From: Telmatactis stephensoni
Taxonomy: Eukaryota; Cnidaria; Anthozoa; Actiniaria; Isophelliidae
DNA length: 64,000 bases
Direction: 5' to 3'
Assembly: GCA_029948255.1 (NCBI GenBank)
Contig: JALIZF010001940.1
Location: forward strand, 1,729,501 to 1,793,500
Made by a program: the position numbers and the translations under genes. Positions 11,420-22,970 of this stretch are shown here, piece after piece (positions within the stretch are counted from its first letter, which is position 1; every line of letters starts with the position of its first letter). The notes under the pieces are model-generated. The model worked only from the letters and a program-made list of their open reading frames with translations. It was not told the DNA's origin and did no database searches.

Positions 11420-12375
11420 ATGTCCAACGCCACTGCAGAAGAACCCTTGTTGAGCTATTTCGATAATTTGACGCTTATTCTGGAATCAAACCCTCACGTC
11501 CGCAATTACCTGTATTTCCTGCTTGTCTTCAATGTTCTATCCTCGATTCTGGCTGTAGTTTTAAACATTTTAGTTATTCTGACTTTTGTAAAGACAGCTT
11601 CTTTACGAACTCCCTCGTACATTTTAATTCTAGATTTGGCTTTTGCTGACTTCGGTGCTGGTGTGGTCACGCAGCCGGCTTATTGCTTGCGTTTGATTGC
11701 CTGGTTGACGAAGAATTCGTCTTTGTATAAAAAGAGCTTCGATGTATTCTTAAATACGTTTCACTTGCTAATAAGTAGCTCGCTTCTTGCTGTTACTGCC
11801 ATCACTATCGATCGATTTCTTGCTCTTCGCTTGCATTTGAAGTACCAACAACTTGTTACAACAAAGAGGTATTCAGCAATTGTAATACTTATTTGGGTTG
11901 TTAGTTTATCATGGTGTTTTGTACGTGCAACAAAAAGAGTTTGGGTGGAAATTTGTCACCCTGTTTTCACATTGATGGTCGTAATTCTTAACCTCTATCT
12001 GATGCTGAACATTTCACGAAGTAATTCGCAGGCATTCAACCCAGATCCACGCGCAACAAGCGAGAACAACAGTTGTCTATGAATATGCACAATTACAAGA
12101 AATCTGTGAATGCAATGTACTATATCATTGGTTTGTTTTTGCTGTGCTTTTTGCCAAGTTTTATTATCTATACTTTGTTCTATGCCTTAAAGCCAGCAAG
12201 TACTACAGATTGGATTATTTCAGGACACTTAGCAAATACACTAGTTATGTTGAACAGTGCTTTGAATCCAATGATTTATTGCTGGAGAATACAAGAAATA
12301 CGTAACGCTTTACTTCGCATATTGCAAAAAAGAATGCCATTTTTGAGTTCTGTTGTTGTCACGCAAGTTGTCTAA
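11420..12375 (+). pseudogene. Class A GPCR of the array, broken in the third intracellular loop
   Basis: The frame from 11420 is a good receptor through TM5: MSNATAEE (sequon NAT), LTLILESNPHVRNYLYF, TM1 with VLN, LRTPSYI, DLAFADFG (D2.50), TQPAYC, DRFLAL. In the loop, one extra base at about 12018-12022 and a second shift at about 12055-12075 break it. The frame at 12073 resumes with NYKKSVNAMYYI, TM6 (LLCFLP), TM7 (NPMIYCWR) and a tail ending PFLSSVVVTQVV, which diverges from the usual RRQ end. Two separate indels in a Q/P-codon-rich stretch make a sequencing error unlikely. Confidence 0.92.
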
Positions 12376-13496
12376 AAGATCCTTGGTTCCATTAAAAGCT
12401 CGGCAAACGCCAGGGGATTTGTTGCAAGGACGTGAATTGGGATAGGTTTCCAAGTGCCTCATACTATCACTAGGATAATTCTTACTTTATAAATGAGCTA
12501 TTGTTATTTCTTGATTTTTAGTTTATACAGTAGCAGGGACAGGTCCAACGAACAGAGCTCACAATACGACAAGCTAAAATTAGTGTTTAAATAGCTGATC
12601 ACGCTTCACGTCTCCCACAAATGATCCTTAATTTCAAACTAGTTTAATTTCAACTTATGCAACTTGTGTCAGGGACGATTTTTTGTCCCCGTAACACTCT
12701 ATATTACGAGAAGGCGCAGTAGTACTCATGAAAAAGATGTCCTTGAAACAAGTCCCCGCTTTATATAATAGTATATCCTCAAGTGTGTGTGCTAAACAAA
12801 ATTGTAAATTCCAAATATTTAAAATTCCAAATGATAAATTGTAAATTCCAAATATTTAAATTTTTTATAAAAAAATTAATTAAATGATTAATCTATCTAT
12901 TTGTTCGTTGTTTGTTTTGTTTATAAATCAAAAGAAATAAAATGACATAAACACGAAAACAAGAAAAAAGAAGAAAAATAGGATTCCTTCTAAAAACGTT
13001 TCACGTCATCGCTGTTATCATTGAACGTAACACGCACGTTTTTCAGTAATCCGTTGCAATTATGTGGATAAACAGCATTAAATTAATTTACGACAAGTTG
13101 TGTTATTTTGTTTATTCTGATAGAAGTTATCCTTTTCAGCTAATCAACAGGAAAAAAGTTTGTGAATCTCATTTCCTTTTTAATTAAAAAAACTTCCTCT
13201 TTAAACTGAAAAATTGAAAAAATTGAATTTCGTGTTACGTTAAAACTATCAAACAGCTCACTGGTCAAGCTCTCTAATACCCAAGAATTTTCAATTCAAC
13301 TTAATGGCAAGAAGTTCCATAATATCCTGAGAAGATACCTTGAAAAATGTGAAATACTAAATATTATGGAGTCAAAGTGTGTTGTGAGTTGGTTAACTCA
13401 TTCGAAACAAATAACAGTGTGTAATTCCGGCTCCTTCGCTTGAATCACCTGTGACAGGTGATCAAGTTTTCGAGAGCTAAAAGTTCCGCTAAATAT
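12376..13496. other. Intergenic, no gene seen
   Basis: AT-rich spacer. A short direct repeat (ttgtaaattccaaatattta) occurs twice between about 12805 and 12860. Nothing else recognised. Confidence 0.6.
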
Positions 13497-13697
13497 ATGT
13501 TTAACTCCACTACGCAAGAGGAGGTGCTGAACAATTTTGATCATTTGACGCTTATTTTGGAATTAAATTCTTACTTCTACAAACACTTGTATTTCCTGAT
13601 TATCTTCAATTACCTAAGAGCAGTTCTAGCTATATCTTTACACGTTTTTGTCATTTTGACTTTTTCAAAGACAGCCTATTTACGGAGATCCTCGTAG
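13497..13697 (+). pseudogene. Array GPCR, 5' fragment only
   Basis: Starting at ATG 13497 the frame reads a receptor N terminus (FNSTTQEE, LTLILELNS, a TM1-like stretch, LTFSKTAYLR) and ends in RSS followed by TAG, where siblings have RTPSYI. Receptor similarity stops there and the sequence becomes unrelated. This is a 3'-truncated duplicate of about 66 codons. The truncation lies at the TM1-TM2 loop. Confidence 0.88.
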
Positions 13698-14356
13698 ATA
13701 CAAAGACAATGGCATTTATATTACGTGCTGCCTCACAAACATTTTTCTTTTATTTAATTGTTGTCTCACAAGCATTTATCTATCATTATCACATAGATAC
13801 AATCTTATACGAGTTTGATTTTCCGAAAGTTCATGATTTATCATCGTATAGACGACACACTGTGTTTTCTCCATGTTATAACGGGCGGTCTCATTGCTTA
13901 TTTTTGGGAACAACCTCATCAAAATCGCCATCTTCTGTAAACGTCCGTCGACAACTCAATCAATCAATTTATTGTCATAACGTGGGATAAGGTTGCCCTT
14001 CAATCCGAGCCAAAGGCACATGTATAAAAGGTATGATACTTTGGACTGCAAAAATTTGCTATTTGCGGTACTTTTCTCGCTATAACACATGTGATTGTGT
14101 TATTGTCTAAAAGATATCTGGCTAATGGAAGAATTTCATAGTTTTTGAAGGCAATTGAGCTTATTTGGGTTTTTACCTCGACTACTCGATCTCTTTAAAC
14201 AGTTTGCGTATTTTTACTGCCAAAAAGGAGAAACTGTTCTTACTGAAAATATGCACAAACATAGCGTGTTGGAATATATATTGAAACAATTTGATAAGGA
14301 TTAAAGAATGTTTCAGTGAGTGTTTCATGAATATTTATTTATCTATCTACTTAAAG
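13698..14356. other. Intergenic, nothing recognised
   Basis: Sequence after the truncated receptor. The frame at 13709-13990 has no recognisable domain. Confidence 0.5.
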
Positions 14357-14486
14357 GAGAAGAAGAAGAAGAAGAAGAAGAAGAAGAAGAAGAAGAAGAA
14401 GAAGAAGAAGGAGGAGGAGGAGGAGGAGGAGGAGGAGGAGGAGGAGGAGGAGGAGGAGGAGGAGGAGGAGGAGGAGGAGAAGAAGC
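14357..14486. repeat. Compound microsatellite (GAA)n(GGA)n
   Basis: A purine-only tract: GAA units to about 14410, then GGA units to about 14478, then a few GAA units. The poly-Lys/Glu/Gly frames over it are repeat artefacts. Mirror-symmetric purine runs such as this can form triplex DNA in general. Confidence 0.95.
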
Positions 14487-15379
14487 AAAACGATTAGAAT
14501 TTGCGTAAATCACAATTAAATAATGGCCCTTGCAATTGCGGTTCGAAGGTCCTCCATGGCTGTTTAGTTCATCATGAAAATAGACAAATTACACCCTTTT
14601 GATAAGCTCATTTGATGGGGCACTTTGTCAATAAACTTTTTTAATTAGTTTTTAGTTTTCCGTCATGAGTTTTTCGTTTATATTAATTAACGATCACAGT
14701 ATCTGAAGAGAATCTCATATCAGAGGCTATTCCGGAAGCCTTAATGTCCCAGCCTGCGAAAATAATTGATCAATTGCGATAAGAGAAAAATCAAAGGTCT
14801 TTGAAAAGTCTTACCTGACTAACTACATTTTTCCCAGCGAAATCGAAATCACCATAATACAACATGATATGATCGAGATTCGATGTATGTTTTTAGAAAA
14901 GGCCTAAGCCTTGTACGCTCATCTCACTCAAGCCTCTGCATGGCATGAGCAGCTGCATAGCTATTGTAGTCTTTAAGCAATTAATTTCGTGCTTGCTAAA
15001 CAGAAAATTTATTGTCATTATTGTCTCCGAGGATGAGCCTTTTCATGTCATCTTTCTAAGTCTTCAATAGCCATCCTCGAAATTCTGATTCGCATTATAT
15101 CTCTTTTTCATAATCTCTTCAACGCCAAAGTGAACTCTGTAGTGTTTAAGAGCACGCTAGCATTGATTTCAACAAAGAGGACTTACTGCACGCAACTCTC
15201 ATAACTGAGTTGAGATGACTGTATGTTATTTTGGCAAATTTAGATCGATGTATTTGGAATGACATAAAATCTTTATTAACAACTTCAAGACGTTTTTTGC
15301 GCCTTTGCTTAAAGCTTGGAGGCATTTTTTACCCTTTTCTTATAATCTTTTATGGGTCCTAGCCTTTCCTTCTGGTCAT
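14487..15379. other. Intergenic, nothing recognised
   Basis: AT-rich spacer with no supported gene or repeat. Confidence 0.5.
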
Positions 15380-15429
<50 letters not shown>

Positions 15430-15482
15430 GGTGGTGGTGGTGGTGTTATTGCTGTTGTTGTTGTTGCTGTTATGTTGGTGTT
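15380..15482. repeat. Compound microsatellite (TTG)n(TGG)n
   Basis: TTG units to about 15414, TGG units to about 15445, then imperfect TTG/CTG units. In reverse complement this is the same motif pair as the tract at 5622-5701. Confidence 0.95.
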
Positions 15483-15509
15483 GTTTTGCCATTTCTGACA
15501 ATTTACGTA

Positions 15510-15870
15510 CATTTAGCCTTTTCTTTTAATTTAGTTCAATTTTGGCCATTTTTGACCGTTATCTAAAGGCTAAAGTCTTTACTTTAGATCGATTTAAGGC
15601 CATCATATTTTTGATTTTCTGTCGATTTTGGACCATTTCCAGTCAATTTTGCATGGGCTATAGCTTTTTTTCTCGAGTTCTGGATGGGTTTATAGTTTTC
15701 CTTTTTTTCCGAATTTGGTCCATTTTGACCATTTTGCAATAGTTATGGCCTTCCCTTAATCAACTTTTGGAGCAGTTTTGGCATTTTATTTATTTTGTCT
15801 ATAGTCTTTCCTTTTTATCGATTTTGGGTCATTCGTGACCATTTTGAATAGGCTATAGTCTGACCAGTAA
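15510..15870. repeat. Degenerate tandem repeat, period roughly 75-90 bp
   Basis: The phrase ttttggncca-tttt-gacc-attttg-catagg-ctatagtctttcctttt recurs four to five times with heavy drift, for example at about 15540, 15625, 15715 and 15820. It reads as an old satellite-like array. No coding function is suggested. Confidence 0.6.
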
Positions 15871-17230
15871 TGAAGAACATAATTAATCCTTTTTCATTTC
15901 AGAAGTGGTGCCGATTTTGAAAATTGAAAATGCTTTCTGTAACTTGAAAATTCAAAAATATAGAAGACTTTTTTTTCTTTTTCTTTTTTTTCTTGTGTTA
16001 TTTTTTTGTTCGTGGTGCTATGCGAATCATATAATATATAATAATTTAAAAATAAACACTTTATTTAATGAGGGTAACACGAAATAGCAAAAAGCTAATA
16101 AACTTGTGGCTCACATACGTAATCAGTTTGCTTCGCTGAATCTCTTTGCTTTGTATTTGATATTCTGAAACATCTTGAAACCAAAATGGCTTTACGCGAA
16201 GAAAAAGGCTCGAATTGAAAATTTTTGGTGAAACGTCTTTTGTTTCTAAAGGATATCACGAACTGACGCAAGATCACAGTACAGGTTACCTAAAGAAAAA
16301 AAATCGTTATATTGATTTGGAATAGGAGTTTGCAATTGATTTTTGGCATCAGGACTTCATCAATTAATCTATCTGCTGTACAGCGATATTTGACAATTGG
16401 ACATGATTTTTAATTGACTTGTCTGGCCTTTTTTTTTTTTTTTTCGTTTAATCAAAGATTCACTTACTAGATGTATTCACTTGTGTAAGGTTAAAATAAC
16501 ATTTTTCAGGAGAAATTATCGATTGTTGTTGTTTGGTTATGTAAAGTGTCGGCTTGACGGAGGTTCCTTTTCGTATATACGTTTAGTCTCGATCGACTAT
16601 ATAATGTAATATATAATGTATTCAAAAATCATGCTATTGTAACAATCGCCATGATTTCTTCCATTAACAAGTGCGGTTCTCAACTTCTCTAAAAGTCTTC
16701 GGGATCTAAGCGGGAGCCTTGTTTAACATTGTCGTGTTTTTCTTGTACATCTATTGATATTTCGCAGACCAACGGATTGAGTAATATCTTAAACAGGAGT
16801 ATTCAACTACCTTCAAATCGATACAATATTTCTCTGAAGATGAGTTAAATACATAAACGGTTGTCCGCGGTGTTCTTCAGGTATCACTACATGAACCACT
16901 CAATCATTTTTAAAAGGTTTTTTAAAAGGAAAATACATGTCATTTCAAAATAAACATTACTTTACTCATTCAACGTTGCTTAGATTGGTCAAAATAGATC
17001 CATATACGGAACGATGCGGGGCGTTTGACTTTGAAATGATCCTTTCCTCCCAAGAGAGCTATAAGAAAGATCTAGTAACATCATATTTCTACAAAAAAAA
17101 TTAACTTGGAAAATATCCTTCCTACTGTTGCAGGTTTGTTCAGATCGACCTCCCAGGTCGCACTTTAGCATTGATGTACTTTATCTGAAAAGATTATTCA
17201 AAGTTCCAAAAACAAATCGATTTTACCGCC
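15871..17230. other. Intergenic, nothing recognised
   Basis: AT-rich spacer upstream of an intact receptor, with a poly-T run at about 16430-16444. No supported gene. Confidence 0.5.
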
Positions 17231-18157
17231 ATGAACAATTCTACAATACAAAAACAAAATAACTTTGAGATCTTGGTACTTCTTCTGGAGACAAATATTC
17301 ACCTGAGAAATTTCCTGTGTTTTCTAGTGTTTGTAAATGTTCTCAGCTCCATTGTGGCTGCAATTTTAAACTGTTTGATAATTTTGACTTTTATAAAAAC
17401 AGCTTCATTGCGCCGAACGCCCTCGTACATTCTAATTCTCAGTATGGCTTGTTCTGACTTTGGGGTAGGTGTAGTGACGCAGCCGGCATTTTGCTGCTAT
17501 TTGATAGCCTGGTTGACGGAGAACTTCTCATTTTATAGCAATATTTATGTACAAATTTACTTCAGAACGTATTATCTACTCCTAAGTGCATCGTTTCTAA
17601 CAGTTACTTGCATCACAATCGACCGGTTTCTTGCTGTTCAATTGCGTATAAGGTACAAAGAAGTTGTCACAACCAAGCGGTCTTACAAAGTTTTAATAAT
17701 AATTTGGATTGGTAGTTTGTCGTGGAGTATCATTAGCTTAACAAGTAAGAACTGGCCGTTAATAGTTGGTTATTGTTTGACACTGGCGATTGTGATTCTC
17801 GACATTTATATCATGCTGAAAATTTCTAGAAGACTTCGTAAGCACTCAATAAGGATCCAAGCTACCCGACATCAACCACAGCAACCGATCATAAACACGC
17901 TGAGGTACAAAAAATCTGTGAGGACCATGAACTACATCCTGGGTGTATTTCTTTTATGTATTTTTCCTTATGTAATTGTTCTAGTTATACACTTAGGACT
18001 GAAATATGCCGGGGCGAGTCTAGGAAGAGTGCAACTTTTTGCAGTACTATCGGTTGACACGCTTGTTATGATAAACGCTGCGTTGAATCCATTGATTTAT
18101 TGCTGGAGAATAGAAGAATTACGTAACGCTTTGGTAAAGCTATTTAAGAAACAGTGA
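17231..18157 (+). CDS. Class A (rhodopsin-like) GPCR, array member, intact
   Basis: Predicted seven-transmembrane receptor of 308 residues in the plasma membrane, encoded in one exon. Visible landmarks are sequon NST at residues 3-5, TM1 with N47 (N1.50), D76 (D2.50), DRF 131-133 replacing DRY, W159 in TM4, CIFP 243-246 in TM6, NPLIY 286-290 in TM7, and a short basic tail ending LFKKQ. There is no cysteine at the start of TM3 and no TM5 proline, as in the MECA receptor group. It has an extra Arg before TPSY (SLRRTPSY) and a more diverged TM6-TM7 loop than its siblings. The start is the MNNST methionine shared by the family. AATAAA-type signals lie about 200 bp downstream. Ligand unknown; chemosensory or peptide/amine sensing is inference from array behaviour. 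Confidence 0.95.
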   Translation: MNNSTIQKQNNFEILVLLLETNIHLRNFLCFLVFVNVLSSIVAAILNCLIILTFIKTASLRRTPSYILILSMACSDFGVGVVTQPAFCCYLIAWLTENFSFYSNIYVQIYFRTYYLLLSASFLTVTCITIDRFLAVQLRIRYKEVVTTKRSYKVLIIIWIGSLSWSIISLTSKNWPLIVGYCLTLAIVILDIYIMLKISRRLRKHSIRIQATRHQPQQPIINTLRYKKSVRTMNYILGVFLLCIFPYVIVLVIHLGLKYAGASLGRVQLFAVLSVDTLVMINAALNPLIYCWRIEELRNALVKLFKKQ

Positions 18158-19379
18158 CCGTTAAAACTATCGTGGGTTCACTTGATTTCTTGTTGACAGA
18201 ATTTAAACCCTTACACAGTATTAAAAATCGTGTAATAAAAAATCATTTGAAGAACCAGTAAATTGGTATTCTATGTATGGTATTATTACGTTGTTTATAC
18301 ATAGTTTTAAATGTTTTGGAACCTTTTTTTTTTTTTTTTGGAACGTTTTGTATATTTGCCAATACTAATAAATAAAATATTGCATATCACAATATATGAT
18401 TTGGTTTAGCAATTTATATGTTTTCCAGAAAATATACACGGTTTTTACATAATTTATATGATAATCTCTATGAATATTATAATTACATGATATTTACACA
18501 CAATATAAAAGTATCATAGGCCTAGCACCAAAACCAGAACCATGGCCCTATTTTATTGCAAACTCAAAATCAACCTAAATGCAACTGACTTTTAGAAACA
18601 AATATATCGATAAAACCTCGCACCACCACAACAACTTTTTATCTTTTTATCAACATAAAAAATCTTCAAATAACTGAGTAAATCATATCAAAAAGATGAA
18701 TGAATCGAATGAATAAAACATTTTCTTCCAGAATTCTCTGTAGTCGACTATGCTTCATTGATTTGGGTCGACTAAAATGGGAATCAATTAAGAGAGACAC
18801 GGAACGGTCTTTGGGGTTAATAATATCCGTACTGATATGTTTGAAATTAAAGATTCCCTTAAAATAAATCCGTTCGTTGGTGTTCACAAAATTTAGGGTT
18901 TTTTAGGGTTTTTTTTCAAATATTCCGGATATCAATTCATAGTTACATAGCTAAATCATAAAAACTCCGTCAACATTTCAGTGGGAGCCTTATTTGGTTT
19001 TACCGTACTTTAAGAGAGCAAATATTGATATTCTACAGACCAACTCAAAGAATAATGTTGAAGCCGATGAAAAGGACAAATTAGCATCAAAATTTCTCTT
19101 TTTTTCCTTGAAGATCTCAATGATTCAAAAGCTAACTTATTTCAGTTGTCTTTTATGAATTTTTGAGTTTCACCAACAATGTTTGTAACCACAGACCAAA
19201 CAAAGAATCTAGCTTGTATAAATAGCCCTTGCATGGAATCTTTTATTTCGAGCTCTAGGCTAATCTTTATTGCTACTATACTGGAACAGCATTTGTGTTG
19301 GCCGACCCAATCTGTATCCGTTATTGTAAGATCTAAACGTCCCTTCAGAGGATTCTTAAACATATGACGAAGCTCAAAC
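18158..19379. other. Spacer between two intact receptors
   Basis: Contains AATAAA-type signals near 18367-18379, a poly-T run at about 18325-18340, and AT-rich sequence. No gene. The region before 19379 is the presumed 5' flank of the next receptor. Confidence 0.55.
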
Positions 19380-20318
19380 ATGGAGAATTCTACAATTAAG
19401 CAAGAACTGGACAGCTTTAACATATTGACAAATATGCTCAAAACAAATTTTCACTTGAAAAACGGACTGTATTTTCTGATTATCTTGAATGCTCTTAGCT
19501 CGGTTCTGGCTGCAATTTTAAACTCACTGGTCATTTTGACCATTTCAAAGACTTCTTCTTTGCGAACACCGTCGTACATTTTAATTCTGAATTTGGCCTT
19601 CTCCGACTTGGGAGGTGCTGCAGTGATGCAGCCAGCGTATTGTTGCCGTTTGGCTGCCTGGTTGACCGAAAATCGTTCTTCGTATGAGAGCAGTTCAGAT
19701 GTATATTATCAAACGTTTGACATTCTAATAACGGCTTCCTTGCTAGCAGTTACCGCCATCACTATCGATCGGTTTCTTGCTGTTCACTTGCCTCTGAGGT
19801 ACCAACAACTTGTCACAACCAAGCGGTCTTACATAGTTGTGGTAGCGATTTGGAGTCTTAGTTTGCTCTGGACTTTTATTCTTGAAACAAACAGAAATAT
19901 TTTGCAGATTGTCAATGATGCTTTTACATTGATTATCGTTATTCTTGACATTCTTCTAATGTTCAGAATTTCTTGTGAGGTTCGTAGACACTCTGCTCAG
20001 ATCCATGCTCAACAGCAAGTACAGCAACCGAACGAGAACATGCAGAGACTTAAGAAATCTGTAAATGTGATTTACTACATCATGGGTGTTTTCCTACTAT
20101 GCTATTTTCCTACTTATATAATTTATCTTGTATATTATGGACAGAAGGCAGCTTCAGCTCATATAGGAATAAAACTGATTTATGCAGGACACTTAGGTAA
20201 TACAATAGTGTTTTTGAACAGTGTTTTTAATCCACTAATTTATTGCTGGAGAATAGAAGAAATACGTAACGCTTTGCTGCGGCTGTTACGGAAACAGTGG
20301 GAAAACATGAGAATTTAG
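19380..20318 (+). CDS. Class A GPCR, array member, intact
   Basis: Single-exon receptor of 312 residues. Landmarks are MENST with sequon N3, N48 in TM1, LRTPSYILILNLAFSD with D76, QPAYCC at the end of TM2, sequon N98 (NRS) in the first extracellular loop, DRF 130-132, LPLRYQQLVTTKRS after TM3, a Q-rich third intracellular loop (HAQQQVQQ), CYFP 241-244 and NPLIY 284-288. The tail is six residues longer than in siblings (ending WENMRI). TM2 carries GGAAV where most copies read GVGVV. The TM3 disulfide cysteine and TM5 proline are absent, as throughout the array. It lies 1.2 kb downstream of the receptor at 17231, same strand. Confidence 0.95.
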   Translation: MENSTIKQELDSFNILTNMLKTNFHLKNGLYFLIILNALSSVLAAILNSLVILTISKTSSLRTPSYILILNLAFSDLGGAAVMQPAYCCRLAAWLTENRSSYESSSDVYYQTFDILITASLLAVTAITIDRFLAVHLPLRYQQLVTTKRSYIVVVAIWSLSLLWTFILETNRNILQIVNDAFTLIIVILDILLMFRISCEVRRHSAQIHAQQQVQQPNENMQRLKKSVNVIYYIMGVFLLCYFPTYIIYLVYYGQKAASAHIGIKLIYAGHLGNTIVFLNSVFNPLIYCWRIEEIRNALLRLLRKQWENMRI

Positions 20319-20641
20319 TATACACTTGAAATAAACTTATATTTTTTAATGTAATGCATGAAATAGTAAATAGAATAATAAATGGCAAAAGTCGATCCTG
20401 ATCGAGAACCGAAAAAAATGCACATCCTTAGCCTTAAGTTCAGTAAACTTTATTCACAACTGGTATTTACACCTATTTCAAAAAAGGTTGTCTTTTGATT
20501 TGTTGCTTACTGCATATTGCATAGTGAATACCAAGACCAAATGTATTGTGAATATATAATTTTCATGGTTTTCATGACTAAAATATATTCAAAATGCAAA
20601 CTGTCTACTTTGCTCCAACCTGAAAAGCTATAGAGAGACAT
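20319..20641. other. 3' flank of receptor, nothing else seen
   Basis: AT-rich. Near 20471 a string like ttcaaaaaaggttgtc faces its complement near 20875, which hints that the MITE lies within a slightly larger inverted structure. Confidence 0.4.
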
Positions 20642-20780
20642 GGGCCCGGTTGTACGAAGGTTGGATAAAGTTATCCACCGGATAAGAGTTATCCACTGTA
20701 TAGATTTTGTATAGATTTTATCCGCTGGATAAGGATTTATCCGCTGGATAGCGCTATTCACCCTTCGTACAACCGGCCCC
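20642..20780. mobile_element. Short foldback element (MITE-like)
   Basis: The ends gggcccggttgtacgaagg (20642) and its near complement ccttcgtacaaccggcccc (to 20780) bracket about 100 bp made of repeated ttatccgctggata-like units. Elements with this end sequence are, to my knowledge, common in cnidarian genomes. No clear target duplication was found. Non-coding. Confidence 0.75.
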
Positions 20781-22224
20781 TGGTGTGTAGTTATATTGCC
20801 TCTTTTTTGCCAATTACACTTTGTTCATGATTGGTATGCACTATGCAATATCCAGTATGCAGTAAAACCAAGGACAACCTTTTTTGAAATATAGGTATAT
20901 ATGAATTTTCCAAATATTTCGTATAAAAATTGCATTACTCTGTTGATGATGGCGTGTGCTACATTATGTGTGTCGAATTATGCATTGTAGACTAAAACAT
21001 GCCATCTTATTTGTAATAATAATAACAAAGCTATATATGTTGTTTGCACGTTTAAAAAACGGATTGCACTTCTGGAATTACAATTTGTTTACAAAATTGG
21101 GAAAGAAAATTAATTAAAAACACATATAATTAAAAAAATTAAGCCTAAGTTAAAAAGTCGCCTACGCCTCAGCTTCGGTTTTATGCGGCAGCGGCTCTTG
21201 ACTCCAAATTCGCCCAAAATTTCCGGCGTGCTTATATCAAAACTAGAGTATGTAGACACGTAAAAGGTTTTATATTTGTTCAATACTAACATCATCTGAT
21301 AACAAACGCATAAAACTATTACTGAAAAATATAAAAAATAAATAAAAACTTACAATGGCTAGGCAAGCATGGATTACACATTAATTCTTATTCGCTTATC
21401 TTTCTATCCGTTATTTAATTTACCATTTTATCAAACTCGGAAAGAACAGCTGAATAATGCAAAAGACAAGAATTTAATCTTATTTCCGGTTCCTGATGCA
21501 TGTAGCGTGGAGCTCTATGCAAATTTATGCTACGCACTTGCACGTGCTGTGAACAATTTAGTGAGTGCAATATGCTAATTAGTGAGTCGAATGGTTGTCT
21601 CAATGCAAGTTTTGAGCTGGCGTTTGGATCAACATCAGGTTTTAGTTTCGGGTCGTTTTAATTTAGTGCTTGTATTTGAATGAGCTGCTGCAATATTGCT
21701 GTATATAGAACAAGTAATGCCCTACTTAAACGCCAAGCAAAAATTATCCTGCGTTTTTGAGATTTTCAAAAACAACTTCTGATGTACAAGTTGCGGAGAA
21801 AATGGCTCACAAGAGACATGGAAAGAAAAAGATATACAGTATCTTGACATCGATGAAGACTTGAAAGTCGGCTTTTTCACGTAAGGTAAGTGTATATTTT
21901 AGCAATATTTTCACAGTGTTCTCGTGGTGTTCTGCGTACTTCGAGTATTTTTTACGCTGTCGTTATGTCCAAGAATAGAAATACAGCATGTGTGGAAACT
22001 TTGGTGATTTAAAGAAAATCAAACAGATTAAATCTCCTGAAATTACTTTGAAATGTTGTGCATTTGTATGAATTTTTCTATGCACTTTACCATATGAGTC
22101 GCGCTTTAGGGCGAGCAATTTGTTATCGGATTATCATCGGATTACCACACTTCGACAAAGTGTACAAACGTGTACAAACCGTTGCGATCATATGACAACC
22201 CGGCTTGCGAACGGAACTACTAAA
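20781..22224. other. Intergenic; possible upstream part of the decayed gene at 22225
   Basis: No supported gene up to about 21780. From 21780 to 21890 there is exon-like GC content and a possible splice donor (cgtaag-gtaagt near 21883-21893), but I cannot connect it to the downstream frames. Confidence 0.4.
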
Positions 22225-22970
22225 ATGGCTGATTCCTTTTAAAATCGTTTAAAAGCCGCTCAAGTTCGAAAGCGAGGGAAATCGCAGATATCAGAAAGCA
22301 TTTCGCATCTTAAAAGCTCTTCGATTGAAGATATTCTCGCTTCCGAATTCACGGAAGACGAATTACTTGGCGTAATTGGCTGCGAGGAAGGGTGATGAGC
22401 TACCCAAAATTTATTTTATTTTTTATTTTTATTGTTTTTGTACTTAAGTTTGGTTACTTAAATGTTCAGCGTATAATACGTTTGTCAAGCTCCATCCCAA
22501 AAGCGCTCAGCAAGGATGTTAGACTTAAAGTAACTAATTACTGGAATAATGATACTGGTGTACAAGATGATGTATTTATTTCACTTATGCGAGCTTTGGA
22601 GAACATTCCAAGAGACTCAGACACTGATGACAAGGTAGAAGTTGAGATCCTCACACCCCCAGTAGAAAATTGTTAAGAATGTGGACGCCATTTGGTAACA
22701 CACAATGCGCCGTGCCTAGTTACCCTATTCAAGCTGGAAGGACCTTTGCCAGGACTAAAACTTGGCTTGCGCTGTCGAAATTGTGGGCTTAACTATGGGT
22801 ACAGCAAGTATGGAAATGAGAGCGTGGGATTCCTCTTGTACGGAAACGAACGTCCGTATGTCATGGCCACAAACAAAGCACTGTTTTCTCGACAGTTATG
22901 CTCCTACCACGTTCACTTTGCGTAAGTTCAATTTTATTTCATTTCGTACAGAAAAAAAACGTAATTTATA

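Noticed and set aside
14291..14508. Poly-Lys/Glu and poly-Glu/Gly frames
   Set aside because: They lie on the (GAA)n(GGA)n tract.
15305..15529. Leu/Val-rich and Thr/Pro-rich frames
   Set aside because: They lie on the (TTG)n(TGG)n tract.
18895..18916. Telomere-like ttaggg words
   Set aside because: Only two imperfect ttagggtttt units; no array.
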